Source: Betaproteobacteria bacterium (GTDB lineage Bacteria; Pseudomonadota; Gammaproteobacteria; Burkholderiales; SG8-41). Taken from it: a stretch of DNA of 32,979 nt. The DNA lies in contig JACQOI010000159.1 of the NCBI GenBank assembly GCA_016202615.1, forward strand, positions 1-32,979, in the 5' to 3' direction. The position numbers were made by a program, and so were the translations under genes. Below the pieces are notes generated by a model. The model searched no databases and was not told the DNA's origin. It saw only the letters and a list, made by a program, of their open reading frames with translations. This document shows, in pieces, positions 21,260-31,018 of this stretch. How positions within the stretch are numbered: the first letter of the stretch is position 1; every line of letters begins with the position of its first letter.

Positions 21260-22072
21260 ATGCTTAAACTGCGCATCGTGACGGTAGCGGTCGTGCTGCC
21301 GTTGTTCCTGGCGGCGATATTCCTGCTGCCGAACTCATGGTGGAGCCTCGCGCTGGTTGCGCCATTGCTGGTTGCCGGACACGAATGGTCACGACTCGCG
21401 GGATTCGGCCGCAACGTGGAGGCGCTGTTCCTGCTCGCGCTGCTCGCGGGCTGTTGGCTGCTGTGGATGGCCGCAAGCCTCGCGGCAACGCGCCCGGCAA
21501 ACGCATCGGCTGCCATCGATCGCACTTTCTACGTAATGAACGTGGCATTCTGGTGTGTCGTCGCGCCGTGCTGGTTGTGGCTGAAACTGGCCGTGCGCGA
21601 CCCCGTCGCGCTGGCTGCAGCGGGGCTGGTGGTGCTGCTGCCGGCCTGGCTGGCGCTGGCGCGGCTGCAGAACGATGCGCCGTTGCTGCTGCTGCTGCTG
21701 GGCGTGATCTGGATTGCCGACAGCGCCGCCTATTTCACGGGACGCGCGCTGGGCCGGCGTAAACTGGCGCCGGCGATCAGTCCCGGCAAGACCTGGGAAG
21801 GCGTCGGCGGTGCGTTTGCCGCCGTCACAGTGTATGCTCTGGCTTTGCATTTTTCGCTGTTGGCGGCGCGCGATCTGCCGGCTGTTATCAGCGGATTTGT
21901 CGTCATGACGGTGCTCAGCATTGTGGGTGATTTATTCGAATCGTGGCTCAAGCGTAATGCCGGGGTCAAGGACAGTGGCGGCATTTTCCCGGGGCATGGC
22001 GGCATGCTCGACCGCATCGACGGTATCACCGCCGCGCTGCCGCTGGCGGCGTTGATATTCATCCAGCCATGA
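21260..22072 (+). CDS. cdsA: Phosphatidate cytidylyltransferase (CDP-diacylglycerol synthase)
   Basis: 270-residue polytopic inner-membrane enzyme converting phosphatidic acid and CTP to CDP-diacylglycerol for all phospholipids. Hydrophobic segments run through most of the first 150 residues (for example [20 protein letters not shown]). The family signature is perfect near the C-terminus: [19 protein letters not shown] followed by MLDRID, preceded by [13 protein letters not shown]. The TGA overlaps the dxr ATG (ATGA). Confidence 0.96.
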   Translation: MLKLRIVTVAVVLPLFLAAIFLLPNSWWSLALVAPLLVAGHEWSRLAGFGRNVEALFLLALLAGCWLLWMAASLAATRPANASAAIDRTFYVMNVAFWCVVAPCWLWLKLAVRDPVALAAAGLVVLLPAWLALARLQNDAPLLLLLLGVIWIADSAAYFTGRALGRRKLAPAISPGKTWEGVGGAFAAVTVYALALHFSLLAARDLPAVISGFVVMTVLSIVGDLFESWLKRNAGVKDSGGIFPGHGGMLDRIDGITAALPLAALIFIQP

Positions 22073-23292
22073 GTCTCGCGCGACACATTGTAATTCTGGG
22101 GTCCACCGGCAGCGTCGGCGTCAACACGCTCGATGTCGTCGCGCGTCATCGCGAACGGTTCAAGGTGATCGCGCTCACCGCGTACCGGCAAATCGACGCG
22201 CTGTTCAACCAGTGCATCGAATTCCAGCCGCAATAGGCGGTGGTTGGCGAGGCCGGCCGCGCGGAGCTGCTGTCGAGCCGGCTGCGCGCAGCCGGCAGCG
22301 CAACGGAGGTGCGGTGCGGCGAGCAGGCTCTCGAGCAGGTCGCTGCCTTGTCGCAGGTTGACACGGTAATGGCGGCGATCGTCGGCATTGCCGGATTGCG
22401 CGCGGCTTTCGCGGCGGTGCAGGCCGGCAAGCGCGTGCTGCTGGCAAACAAGGAGGCACTGGTGACCGCCGGCCCGGTATTCATGGGCGCAGTACGCAGC
22501 CGCAGCGCGACGTTGATCCCGATCGACAGCGAGCACAACGCGGTGTTCCAGGCGCTGCCGGCAGACTTCGGCGGGGACCTGACCGCCGCCGGCGTGCGCC
22601 GCATCCTGCTGACTGCCTCAGGCGGCCCGTTTCGCGATATGCCGCTCGAGCGTCTGCCGCAGGTCAGCCCGGAGCAGGCCTGCGCCCATCCCAACTGGGT
22701 GATGGGGCGCAAGATCTCGGTCGACTCAGCCACCATGATGAACAAAGGCCTGGAAATCATCGAGGCGAGCTGGCTGTTTAACGCGGCAGAAGGCCAGATC
22801 AAGGTCATAATCCATCCCGAAAGCGTGATCCATTCGCTGGTCGAGTACATCGACGGCTCGGTGCTCGCCCAACTCGGCAACCCCGATATGCGCACGCCGA
22901 TCGCATTCGCGCTCGGTTACCCGCAGCGGATTGAAGCGGGGGTCAATTACCTCGATCTGGCAGCGGTGGGCAGGCTCAATTTTGCCGAGCCGGATCACGC
23001 CCGCTTCCCGTGCCTCGGTCTGGCGCGCGAGGCGTTGCGCGCCGGTGGCAGCGCGCCTGCGGTCCTCAACGCGGCGAACGAGGCTGCGGTATCGGCTTTT
23101 CTGGAATCCAGGCTGCGGTTCGACCAGATCCCGGTGTTGATCGAGCATGCGCTCGCCGCGGTTGCGGTCGCGCAGTTGCGCGACCTGGAGGACGTATTCA
23201 GCGCGGACCGGCGCGCCCGCGACTGCGCCGAGACATGGCTGGCGCGCCACGCGGCCCTCGCAGATGAGCGTTCGCTGCGTGTTTCAGCCTGA
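22069..23292 (+). pseudogene. dxr: 1-deoxy-D-xylulose-5-phosphate reductoisomerase, interrupted by in-frame TAG
   Basis: Dxr (IspC) makes MEP from DXP using NADPH, the committed step of the non-mevalonate isoprenoid pathway. Translation from ATG 22069 gives the NADPH-binding start [20 protein letters not shown] and continues to EFQPQ, where codon 56 (22234-22236) is TAG; the frame resumes at once as [12 protein letters not shown]. Relatives read ..P(R)YAVV.., so a Tyr codon TAT/TAC changed to TAG is the simplest explanation. Beyond it everything is conserved: [65 protein letters not shown] and [12 protein letters not shown]. Without the stop the product would be 407 residues. GTG at 22240 could in principle restart translation but would lack the NADPH fold. 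No second dxr is in the window. Confidence 0.9.
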
Positions 23293-23297
23293 CCCTG

Positions 23298-23310
23298 GCA
23301 GCCTGTCGGA
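23298..23310. repeat. Copy of the GCAGCCTGTCGGA repeat core between dxr and rseP
   Basis: These 13 bases are identical to the complement of 435-447 in the nested palindrome near the left end. Here it is a single arm without an obvious partner, placed 10-22 bp before the rseP start, where it takes the place of a ribosome-binding site. Confidence 0.55.
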
Positions 23311-23319
23311 CTGTTCGCA

Positions 23320-24663
23320 ATGAACCTCTTGACCACGATACTGGCGTTCGCGTTTGCGCTCGGCTCTTTGATCATCGTGCACGAATTCGGGCACTACCTC
23401 GCGGCGTGGTTGTGCAATGTCAAAGTGCTGCGCTTCTCGGTCGGGTTCGGGAGCGTGATCGCGAGCCGCCGCTACGGACGCGACCAGACCGAATGGGCGT
23501 TAGCGGCCTTTCCGCTCGGCGGCTACGTCAAAATGCTCGACGAGCGCGAAGGCGAGGTTGCAGTCCAGGATTTGCCGCGCGCATTCAACCGCCAATCGGT
23601 TTACCGCCGCTTCCTGATCGTGGTGGCCGGACCGCTGGCAAATTTTTTGCTGGCGATCTTTCTCTACTGGCTGATTTTCATGCATGGCATGCCGGGGATC
23701 AAGCCGGTGATCGGCGACGTGGCGCCCGACAGCGCGGCTGCCCAGGCCGGTTTTTCGCCCGGTGAAATCATCGCCAGAATTGGTGAAGAAAAGGTGGCTA
23801 CCTGGCAGGACGCACGCTGGATGCTGCTCAAGCATGTGGTGTCGCAGCAGCCGATCAAGGTCGAAGTGCACAATCTGCGCGGTGAGATCGCATGGCGCAC
23901 GCTGGTTGCCGGCGGACTCAAGCCGGAACAGCTCGACAGCGATTTCCTGGCCGCGCTCGGATTTCTCAAGCAAACGAGTCCGATACCGTCGGTACTCGGC
24001 GAATTAACGCCTGGCGGCGCCGCGGAGCGGGCGGGCCTGCAAGCAGGAGATGAGGTGGTCGCGGTGGACGGCCGTCCTGTCCGGCAATGGCAGGAGCTGG
24101 TGAAAATAATCCGCGCCCATCCCGGCACGGCGCTGACCTTCGACGTCAGGCGCGGGATAAACCTGTTGCCTGGACTGCGCGTTACTCCTGACAGCGACGA
24201 GGAGCGCGGCCAGAAGATCGGCAAAGCCGGAATCAGAAATCCTTATTTCGTCGAAATGCGCTACGGGCCCTTGCAAAGCCTGAACCTGTCGCTGGCGCGC
24301 ACCTGGGACACCTCTGTTTTCAGCCTGCGCATGCTCGGCAAAATGATAATGGGGGAGGTGTCGCTGAAAAACTTGAGCGGCCCCATCACCATCGCCGATT
24401 ACGCCGGGCAATCGGCGCAAGTCGGATGGATACCTTATCTGATATTCCTGGCCCTGATCAGCATCAGCCTCGGGGTGCTCAATTTGTTGCCGATACCCTT
24501 ATTGGATGGCGGGCATTTGATGTATTATATGCTTGAAATCGCCAAGGGAAGTCCGGTCTCGGACCGGATCATGGAAATCGGCCAGCGGGTCGGCATGGGA
24601 GTGTTGTTTTTGCTGATGGCCTGCGCGCTGTATAACGACATTATCCGGCTCATCAACGGCTGA
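23320..24663 (+). CDS. rseP: Site-2 intramembrane zinc metalloprotease RseP
   Basis: 447-residue inner-membrane protease that cuts anti-sigma factor RseA after DegS to free sigmaE, and clears signal peptides. Zinc site HEFGH is at 21-25 within the first membrane helix; the third ligand is the Asp of NLLPIPLLDGGHL near 391. Two PDZ regions are recognisable in the periplasmic part, each with GxxAGxxxGD-like turns (AAAQAGFSPGEIIARIGEE and GAAERAGLQAGDEVVAVDG). The C-terminal helices include LIFLALISISLGVLNLLP. It sits directly before bamA, whose product's clients trigger the sigmaE response, the usual order in proteobacteria. Confidence 0.97.
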   Translation: MNLLTTILAFAFALGSLIIVHEFGHYLAAWLCNVKVLRFSVGFGSVIASRRYGRDQTEWALAAFPLGGYVKMLDEREGEVAVQDLPRAFNRQSVYRRFLIVVAGPLANFLLAIFLYWLIFMHGMPGIKPVIGDVAPDSAAAQAGFSPGEIIARIGEEKVATWQDARWMLLKHVVSQQPIKVEVHNLRGEIAWRTLVAGGLKPEQLDSDFLAALGFLKQTSPIPSVLGELTPGGAAERAGLQAGDEVVAVDGRPVRQWQELVKIIRAHPGTALTFDVRRGINLLPGLRVTPDSDEERGQKIGKAGIRNPYFVEMRYGPLQSLNLSLARTWDTSVFSLRMLGKMIMGEVSLKNLSGPITIADYAGQSAQVGWIPYLIFLALISISLGVLNLLPIPLLDGGHLMYYMLEIAKGSPVSDRIMEIGQRVGMGVLFLLMACALYNDIIRLING

Positions 24664-24669
24664 CAAAAA

Positions 24670-26937
24670 ATGCATTTCTACAAACAGCTTCTGTGCGTGC
24701 TTGGCGCGGTTTTGACGCTGAGCGCTCACGCTTTTGATCCGTTCGTCGTAAAGGATATCCGTATCGAAGGTATCCAGCGCACCGAAGCCGGAACGGTATT
24801 CAGCTATCTGCCGGTCAAGGTCGGCGATACCATGACCGACGATAAAGCCGCCCAGGCGATCCGTTCACTTTACGCCACCGGCTTTTTCAAGGACGTCAGT
24901 CTCGAAGTCGAAAACGGCGTGCTGATCGTCACCGTCCAGGAGCGGCCGTCGGTCGCGCAAATCGACATCGCCGGCGCCAAGGAATTCAGCAAGGAGGATC
25001 TGACCAAGGGACTGCGCTCAATCGGTCTTGCGGAAGGGCGCATTTTCGACAAGGGGCTGCTCGACAAGGCGGAACAGGAGCTCAAGCGCCAGTACATCAG
25101 CCGCGGCAAGTACTCGGCGCAAATCACGACCACCGCCACGCCGCTCGAGCGCAACCGCGTCGCGGTGCGCTTTGACATCGCCGAAGGCGATGTCGCCAAG
25201 ATCCGCCAGATCAGCGTTATCGGCAGCCAGGTGTTCAAGGAAACAGATTTAGTGAGACTGTTCAAGCTGCGCACGCCGGGGCTGATGACCTGGTTCAGCA
25301 AGGACGACCAGTATTCGAAACAGAAACTCGGCGCCGATCTCGAGACGCTGCGCTCGCATTATCTCGATCGGGGCTATCTGCAATTCAACATCGATTCGAC
25401 GCAGGTCTCGATCACACCCGACAAGAAGGACGTCTACATCACTATCGGCATTACCGAGGGCCCGCAGTACACGGTTTCCGACGTTAAGCTCGCGGGCGAG
25501 ATGCTGATTCCTGCGGCCGATGCGCTCAAACTGGTCAAGCTGAAGTCGGGTGAAATTTTCTCGCGCGCCAGGCTTACCGAGTCGACCAAGGCGATCAGCG
25601 ACCGGCTCGGCAACGACGGCTACGCTTTCGCCAACGTCAATGCGGTGCCCGAGCTCGACAGGGACAAGCGCAGGGTCGCCTTCACCTTCTTCATCGATCC
25701 CGGCCGCCGGGTCTATGTGCGCCGCATCAACGTGACCGGCAACAATCGCACCCGGGACGAAGTCATACGCCGCGAGATGCGGCAACTCGAGGGCGCGTGG
25801 TACTCGGCGGACGGCATCAACAAATCGAAACAACGTGTCGACAAGCTGGGCTATTTCACCGAGGTTAATGTCGAGACGCCGTCGGTGCCCGGCACCACCG
25901 ACCAAGTCGATCTCAACATCAACGTCGCCGAAAAGCCGACCGGGACCATTTTGCTGGGCGCTGGTTACGGTTCGGAAGGCGCGATTTTCAGCGGCGGCAT
26001 CACCCAGCAAAATGTATTTGGCTCGGGCAATCATCTCGGTGTCCAGGTCAATACCAGCAAGATAAATACTGTTTACTCGCTGTCGTTCACCCAGCCTTAC
26101 TGGACTGTCGACGGCGTCAGCCGGGGGTTCGATCTTTATAAGCGCAACGTCGATCCGACCTCGCTCTCGCTGGGCCAATACAAGACCTCGACGCTCGGCG
26201 GCCAGCTCCGCTTCGGCGTGCCGTTTACCGACATCGATACCGTGACGTTCGGCCTCGGTTACGAGGATACGAACATCACGACCTACGAGACCAGTCCGAC
26301 CCGGATCGTTCAGTACGTAAACACTTTCGGCCAGTACAACACCTCGGTGCTCGGCAACGTCGGCTGGGCGCGGGACACGCGCGACAGCCTGATCTACCCG
26401 ACCAGCGGCGCCATCACCCGCGCGTTCCTGGAATCAGGTCTCCCCGGCGGTACGCTGCGGTTCTACAAGATCAATGCCCAGCACCAGAGATACTTACCGC
26501 TGACGCGCCTTTTCACGCTCTACCTGAACGGTGACATCGGCTACGGCAACGGGTTCGGCGGCAAACCCTTGCCGTTCTTCCGCAATTACTACACCGGTGG
26601 CGTCAACTCGGTGCGCGGCTATTACACCGCCACGATCGGTCCCAAGGATGCCGATGGCCAACCGGTCGGGGGCACCAAGAAACTGGTCGGCAACGCCGAG
26701 CTGCTGTTCCCGTTTCCGGGGCTGGAAAATGACAAGTCGGTGCGCGTCAGCGCGTTCGTCGACGCCGGCATCATCGGCGAATCCTACACCTTCAGTGACA
26801 TGCGCGCTTCGGCCGGTATGGCAGTGCAGTGGGTCTCGCCGCTCGGCCTGCTCAAGGTCAGCGTGGCGCAGCCGTTCCGCGACCAGCCCGGGGACAGGAC
26901 CCAGAGAATCCAGTTTACTTTCGGACAACAGTTCTAG
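24670..26937 (+). CDS. bamA: Outer membrane protein assembly factor BamA
   Basis: 755-residue Omp85-family core of the BAM complex, which folds beta-barrels into the outer membrane. A signal peptide ends at about residue 21 (LTLSAHA before FDPFVVKDIRIEGIQR). Five POTRA domains occupy roughly 22-415, starting with repeated (V/I)xxIxxxG patterns. The C-terminal 16-strand barrel contains the loop-6 motif SVRGYY near 647 (VRGF/Y class) and ends in Phe (IQFTFGQQF), the usual outer-membrane signature. It follows rseP after 6 bp and precedes skp. Confidence 0.98.
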   Translation: MHFYKQLLCVLGAVLTLSAHAFDPFVVKDIRIEGIQRTEAGTVFSYLPVKVGDTMTDDKAAQAIRSLYATGFFKDVSLEVENGVLIVTVQERPSVAQIDIAGAKEFSKEDLTKGLRSIGLAEGRIFDKGLLDKAEQELKRQYISRGKYSAQITTTATPLERNRVAVRFDIAEGDVAKIRQISVIGSQVFKETDLVRLFKLRTPGLMTWFSKDDQYSKQKLGADLETLRSHYLDRGYLQFNIDSTQVSITPDKKDVYITIGITEGPQYTVSDVKLAGEMLIPAADALKLVKLKSGEIFSRARLTESTKAISDRLGNDGYAFANVNAVPELDRDKRRVAFTFFIDPGRRVYVRRINVTGNNRTRDEVIRREMRQLEGAWYSADGINKSKQRVDKLGYFTEVNVETPSVPGTTDQVDLNINVAEKPTGTILLGAGYGSEGAIFSGGITQQNVFGSGNHLGVQVNTSKINTVYSLSFTQPYWTVDGVSRGFDLYKRNVDPTSLSLGQYKTSTLGGQLRFGVPFTDIDTVTFGLGYEDTNITTYETSPTRIVQYVNTFGQYNTSVLGNVGWARDTRDSLIYPTSGAITRAFLESGLPGGTLRFYKINAQHQRYLPLTRLFTLYLNGDIGYGNGFGGKPLPFFRNYYTGGVNSVRGYYTATIGPKDADGQPVGGTKKLVGNAELLFPFPGLENDKSVRVSAFVDAGIIGESYTFSDMRASAGMAVQWVSPLGLLKVSVAQPFRDQPGDRTQRIQFTFGQQF

Positions 26938-26987
26938 TATTTTCGGGCCCCAGATTTCGGCGACCCGGCAAATGTAAGGAGACGACG

Positions 26988-27497
26988 TTGAGACGATTTT
27001 ATTTTTTGATAATCGCCGCGGTTCTGGCTGCCGTCAGTCTGGCGGGGCAAGTCCAGGCAGCGGACCTGAAGATCGGCTTCATCGATGCCGACCGCGTCAA
27101 TCGCGAGTCGGCACCCGCCGAACGCGCCACCAAGAAGCTGGAAAAGGAATTTGCGCCACGCGAGCAGGAATTGCGCAAAATGGAACAGCAGATCAAAGCT
27201 CTGCAGGCGCAGCTCGAGAAAGACGGCTTGACCATGAGCGAGAGCGAACGCCGCGGCAAGGAGCAGGAGCTCGGCCGTCAGACCCGGGAGTTCCAGCGCA
27301 TGCAGCGCGAGTTCCGCGAGGACCTCAACCTGCGCCGCAACGAGGAACTCACGGCGCTGTTCGAGCGCGCCAACCGGGTCATCAAGCAGATCGCCGAAGC
27401 GGAGAAATTCGACCTGATCCTGCAGGAGGCGGTTTACCGCAGCCCGCGCATCGACATCACCGACAAGGTTCTGAAAGCGCTTGCCGCCGACAAATAG
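26988..27497 (+). CDS. skp: Periplasmic OmpH/Skp-like chaperone
   Basis: 169-residue trimeric periplasmic chaperone that carries unfolded outer-membrane proteins to BAM. The start is TTG at 26988, supported by AAGGAG (26976-26981) six bases before it and by the signal peptide that begins right there (MRRFYFLIIAAVLAAVSLAG, cleavage after VQA, mature ADLKIGFIDADRV). An upstream frame extension to 26829 only overlaps bamA and is rejected. The mature protein has the OmpH layout: an IGFIDADRV beta strand, a long charged coiled coil (about 45-130), and a return strand FDLILQEAVYRSPRIDITDKVL. Confidence 0.94.
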   Translation: MRRFYFLIIAAVLAAVSLAGQVQAADLKIGFIDADRVNRESAPAERATKKLEKEFAPREQELRKMEQQIKALQAQLEKDGLTMSESERRGKEQELGRQTREFQRMQREFREDLNLRRNEELTALFERANRVIKQIAEAEKFDLILQEAVYRSPRIDITDKVLKALAADK

Positions 27498-27559
27498 CCT
27501 TGCCGCGGCACGGCATGAGTTGAGCGCAAGACTGCGGTGCATTGCGCCGGAAAGCAACT

Positions 27560-28606
27560 TTGACCAAGCGCAAATCGTACAAGCTCGGTGACATCGCCAA
27601 GCGGTTCGGCGGCGAACTGATCGGCGACCCCGATATCCGTATCCGGCAGGTCGCGACACTGGAATCAGCACAGTCCACGGATATCACGTTCGTCGCGCAA
27701 GCGAGGTATCTGCCGCAGCTCGACCGGACCCGGGCGGGAGCCGTCATACTCGGCAGTGATGCGCGCGATGCGTCCGGCCTGTCGCGCATCATCTGCACCA
27801 ATCCCTACGCCTATTTCGCCAAGGTCTCGGCGCTGCTCAATCCGCCCGCCGCGGTCGTGCCCGGAATACACAAATCCGCGGTGGTGGACAAGTCGGCGCG
27901 TATTGCGAAATCAGCGAGCATCGGCGCGTGTACGGTGATCGGCAAGGGCGCGCAGGTTGGCGACAAGGCCATCATCGGCCCCGGGTGCTTCATCGGCGAT
28001 AAAGCGATCGTAGGCGCAGCGACGCGGCTGCATGCCAATGTGACGATCTACCATCAGTGCCGGATCGGCGCGCGCTGTATTGCGCACTCCGGCGTTGTGA
28101 TCGGCTCCGACGGCTTCGGCATCGCGCGCGAGGACGGCGTCTGGAAAAAGATTCCCCAGATCGGGCGGGTGCTGATCGGTGACGATGTCGAAATCGGCGC
28201 CAATACCACGATCGACCGCGGCGCGCTCGACGACACGGTCATCGAGGACGGCGTTAAGCTCGACAATCAGATCCAGATCGCGCACAACGTCAGAATCGGA
28301 GCCCACACCGCGATTGCCGCATGCGTCGGCATCGCCGGCAGCGCCAAGATCGGCCGTAACTGCGCGCTTGGCGGGGCGTCGATGATCTATGGCCATATTA
28401 CTCTTGCCGATAATGTCAGCGTGTCGGCCGGCACGCTGATCATGAAGTCGCTGGAGCAGCCCGGCACTTATACCGGCGTTTACCCGTTTTCCAGTCACCA
28501 GCGCTGGCTCAAGAACGCGGCGCATCTGCGCCAGCTCGACGATCTGGTAAAACGGCTGCGTGAGCTCGAAGGCCTGGCCGGCAAGACGGAAAGGAACAAG
28601 CCATGA
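27560..28606 (+). CDS. lpxD: UDP-3-O-(3-hydroxyacyl)glucosamine N-acyltransferase
   Basis: 348-residue cytosolic homotrimer adding the second acyl chain in lipid A synthesis from acyl-ACP. The start is uncertain: TTG 27560 is preferred (GGAAAG upstream, and [16 protein letters not shown] fits family N-termini); TTG 27542 would add six residues. The N-terminal uridine-binding domain has [12 protein letters not shown]. The left-handed beta-helix of hexapeptide repeats runs from about 100 to 310, with GSDGFGIA and the catalytic His H242 in [10 protein letters not shown]. The TGA overlaps the fabZ ATG by 4 bases. Confidence 0.95.
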   Translation: MTKRKSYKLGDIAKRFGGELIGDPDIRIRQVATLESAQSTDITFVAQARYLPQLDRTRAGAVILGSDARDASGLSRIICTNPYAYFAKVSALLNPPAAVVPGIHKSAVVDKSARIAKSASIGACTVIGKGAQVGDKAIIGPGCFIGDKAIVGAATRLHANVTIYHQCRIGARCIAHSGVVIGSDGFGIAREDGVWKKIPQIGRVLIGDDVEIGANTTIDRGALDDTVIEDGVKLDNQIQIAHNVRIGAHTAIAACVGIAGSAKIGRNCALGGASMIYGHITLADNVSVSAGTLIMKSLEQPGTYTGVYPFSSHQRWLKNAAHLRQLDDLVKRLRELEGLAGKTERNKP

Positions 28607-29061
28607 ACCGCATGGACATACACCAGATACTCGAATACTTGCCGCACCGTTACCCGTTCCTGCTGGTGGACCGGGTGGTGTCGTGCGAGCCGGGGAAGCG
28701 CATCGTCGCGGTCAAGAACGTCACCATCAACGAGCCGTTTTTCGCCGGGCATTTTCCGCATCATCCGGTGATGCCCGGCGTGCTGATTATCGAAGCGCTG
28801 GCGCAGGCGGCCGCTATCCTCACGTTCTCGGCTCACAACCACAAGGCCGACGACACCTTGGTCTATTACTTCGTCGGCATCGACAAGGCGCGCTTCAAGA
28901 AGCCGGTGATACCCGGCGACGTTCTCGAGCTGAACGCGGAAATCAAGCGCTTTGCGCGGGGGATCTGGTGGTTTTCCGCGCATGCGCGCGTGGCGGACCA
29001 GGTGGTGACCGAAGCCGAGCTGATGTGCACGCTGCGCCCGATCGAAAACAGCAAAGCCTGA
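28603..29061 (+). CDS. fabZ: 3-hydroxyacyl-ACP dehydratase FabZ
   Basis: 152-residue hot-dog-fold enzyme dehydrating 3-hydroxyacyl-ACP in fatty acid elongation. It competes with LpxA/LpxD for 3-hydroxyacyl-ACP, which explains its place inside the lpx cluster. Catalytic H50 and E64 lie in [23 protein letters not shown]. The N-terminus [21 protein letters not shown] and [17 protein letters not shown] are classic. ATG overlaps the lpxD stop. Confidence 0.98.
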   Translation: MNRMDIHQILEYLPHRYPFLLVDRVVSCEPGKRIVAVKNVTINEPFFAGHFPHHPVMPGVLIIEALAQAAAILTFSAHNHKADDTLVYYFVGIDKARFKKPVIPGDVLELNAEIKRFARGIWWFSAHARVADQVVTEAELMCTLRPIENSKA

Positions 29062-29087
29062 GAGCCGGGCGCTCAAATATTCCGGCA

Positions 29088-29858
29088 GTGATACATCCTA
29101 CCGCAATCATTCATCCCGCCGCGCGCCTGGCGGGCGATGTCGAAATCGGCGCGTATACGCTGATCGGCGAGCACGTCGAGATCGGCGCCGGCTGCCGCAT
29201 CGGCCCGCATGCGGTGATTACCGGTCGCACCCGCATCGGGCGCAACAACCGCATTTTCCAGTTCGTGTCGCTGGGCGCGGTCCCCCAGGACAAGAAATAC
29301 GCCGGCGAGCCGACCGCGCTCGAGATCGGCGACGGCAACACCATCCGCGAGTTCTGCACGTTTAACTGCGGCACGGTGCAGGACGCAGGAGTCACGCGGC
29401 TGGGCGACGACAACTGGATCATGGCTTACGTGCACCTCGCGCACGACTGCCAGATCGGGAATCACACCGTTTTCGCCAACAACTCGCAACTCGCCGGGCA
29501 CGTGCACGTCGGCGACCATGCGATCCTCGGCGGTTTCACCGCGGTGCACCAGTTCTGCCGCATCGGGGCCCACAGCATCACCGCGATCGGCACCGTCGTG
29601 CTGCAGGATATCCCGCCGTTCGTGACCGCCTCGGGGAACACCGCCAAACCCTACGGCATCAATGCCGAGGGACTGAAGCGGCGAGGCTTTCCGGCCGACA
29701 CCATCGCGCACATCAAGCGTGCCTACAAGACGCTGTATAAGTCGAAGCTGATGCTCGACGAGGCCAGGCGGGAAATAGCGGCGCAAGCCCGCGCTTGCCC
29801 CGAGCTGCAGCTGTTGCTCGAGTTTCTCACTGATTCCAAGCGTGGAATCATCCGCTGA
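29088..29858 (+). CDS. lpxA: Acyl-ACP--UDP-N-acetylglucosamine O-acyltransferase
   Basis: 256-residue trimeric enzyme catalysing the first step of lipid A synthesis. The start is GTG at 29088, giving (M)IHPTAIIHPAARLAGDVEIG, exactly the family N-terminus; the same frame runs open further upstream under fabZ but carries no homologous sequence. Hexapeptide repeats fill the first about 190 residues. The catalytic base is H119 in AYVHLAHDCQIGNH, with H116 nearby. GGFTAVHQFCRIG and the C-terminal helical domain starting near PYGINAEGLKRRGF are typical. It overlaps lpxB by 17 bp. Confidence 0.97.
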   Translation: MIHPTAIIHPAARLAGDVEIGAYTLIGEHVEIGAGCRIGPHAVITGRTRIGRNNRIFQFVSLGAVPQDKKYAGEPTALEIGDGNTIREFCTFNCGTVQDAGVTRLGDDNWIMAYVHLAHDCQIGNHTVFANNSQLAGHVHVGDHAILGGFTAVHQFCRIGAHSITAIGTVVLQDIPPFVTASGNTAKPYGINAEGLKRRGFPADTIAHIKRAYKTLYKSKLMLDEARREIAAQARACPELQLLLEFLTDSKRGIIR

Positions 29859-31014
29859 GCGCAAGGCGCACCGCCGAACCGTCGGCATCGTCGCCGGCGA
29901 GGCGTCCGGCGACCTGCTGGGCGGACAGCTGATAGCCGCGCTGCGCGAGTTCATGCCGCAGCTGCATTTCACCGGCATCGGCGGGCCGCGCATGGAAGCC
30001 GCCGGCATGGAAGTGCTGTTTCCGCTCGAGAAACTCGCCGTGCGCGGTTATTTCGAGGTGGTGAAGCACTTTTTCGAGATCATCGGCATCCGCCGCAAGC
30101 TGCGCCGGCGCTTTATCGCCGACCCGCCGGACGTTTTCATCGGCATCGACGCGCCCGATTTCAACCTCGACCTCGAGCTGAGCCTCAAAGCGCACGGCAT
30201 CTCGACCGTGCATTACGTGAGCCCGGCGATCTGGATGTGGCGCGGCCGGCGCATCCATAAGATCAAACGCGCGGTGAGCAAGATGCTGACGCTGTTTCCG
30301 TTCGAGGAGCCACTCTACCGGCAGGCCGGCGTCGAGGTCGCGTTTGTCGGCCACCCGCTCGCCGACATGCTCGAGCGGGTGCCGCCGCGCGCCGCCGCGC
30401 GCGAGCAGCTCAGGCTGCCGCTGGCGGCGCCCGTTATCGCGTTGCTGCCGGGCAGCCGCCAGAGCGAGCTCGAACACATGGCGGACCTGTTCATCCATAC
30501 CGCGAAAGCAATCAACGCGCGAGTGCCGCAGGCGCTGTTTCTGGTGCCGCTCGCGACGCGCGAGACGCGCAAAATGTTCGAAACCGCGCTCTATCGAAAT
30601 GAGGCGGCGGATTTGCCCTTGACGGTGCTGTTCGGGCACTCGCAGGACGCGATGTCCGCGGCTGACGTCGTGCTGGTGGCCTCGGGAACGGCGACCCTCG
30701 AGGCAGCGCTGCTCGGCAAGCCGATGGTGATTACCTACAAGATGCCGGCCGTCAGCTACTGGCTGCTCAAAGGCAGGGGCTACCTGCCCTATTACGGCCT
30801 GCCCAACATCCTGGCCGGGGAGTTCGTGGTGCCGGAAATCATCCAGGACGATGCCACTCCGCAGAACCTTTCCCAGGCGCTGCTCAATCTGCTCGGCGAC
30901 GAACCCTTGCGCACCCGTGTCGAGCGCAGGTTTTTGGCGCTGAGCGCGAGCCTGCAGCGTGGCGCGGCGCGCCAGGCCGCACTGGCCGTTTTACCGCTGC
31001 TTAAGAGCCCCTAA
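29842..31014 (+). CDS. lpxB: Lipid-A-disaccharide synthase
   Basis: 390-residue GT-B glycosyltransferase (family GT19) joining UDP-2,3-diacylglucosamine and lipid X into the lipid A disaccharide at the membrane surface. GTG at 29842 lies within lpxA (17-bp overlap). Signature blocks: [95 protein letters not shown] and the acceptor-site [22 protein letters not shown]. It is complete, ending in TAA 4 bp before rnhB. Confidence 0.97.
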   Translation: MESSAERKAHRRTVGIVAGEASGDLLGGQLIAALREFMPQLHFTGIGGPRMEAAGMEVLFPLEKLAVRGYFEVVKHFFEIIGIRRKLRRRFIADPPDVFIGIDAPDFNLDLELSLKAHGISTVHYVSPAIWMWRGRRIHKIKRAVSKMLTLFPFEEPLYRQAGVEVAFVGHPLADMLERVPPRAAAREQLRLPLAAPVIALLPGSRQSELEHMADLFIHTAKAINARVPQALFLVPLATRETRKMFETALYRNEAADLPLTVLFGHSQDAMSAADVVLVASGTATLEAALLGKPMVITYKMPAVSYWLLKGRGYLPYYGLPNILAGEFVVPEIIQDDATPQNLSQALLNLLGDEPLRTRVERRFLALSASLQRGAARQAALAVLPLLKSP

Positions 31015-31018
31015 CATA

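Noticed and set aside
22240-23292. Treating the frame from GTG 22240 as a complete, shorter dxr gene.
   Set aside because: It lacks the N-terminal NADPH-binding GSTGSVG motif, which is present upstream in the same frame before the TAG and starts with an ATG overlapping the cdsA stop.
22069-23292. General reassignment of TAG as a sense codon to explain dxr.
   Set aside because: At least nine genes in the window end in TAG at the expected C-terminal length.
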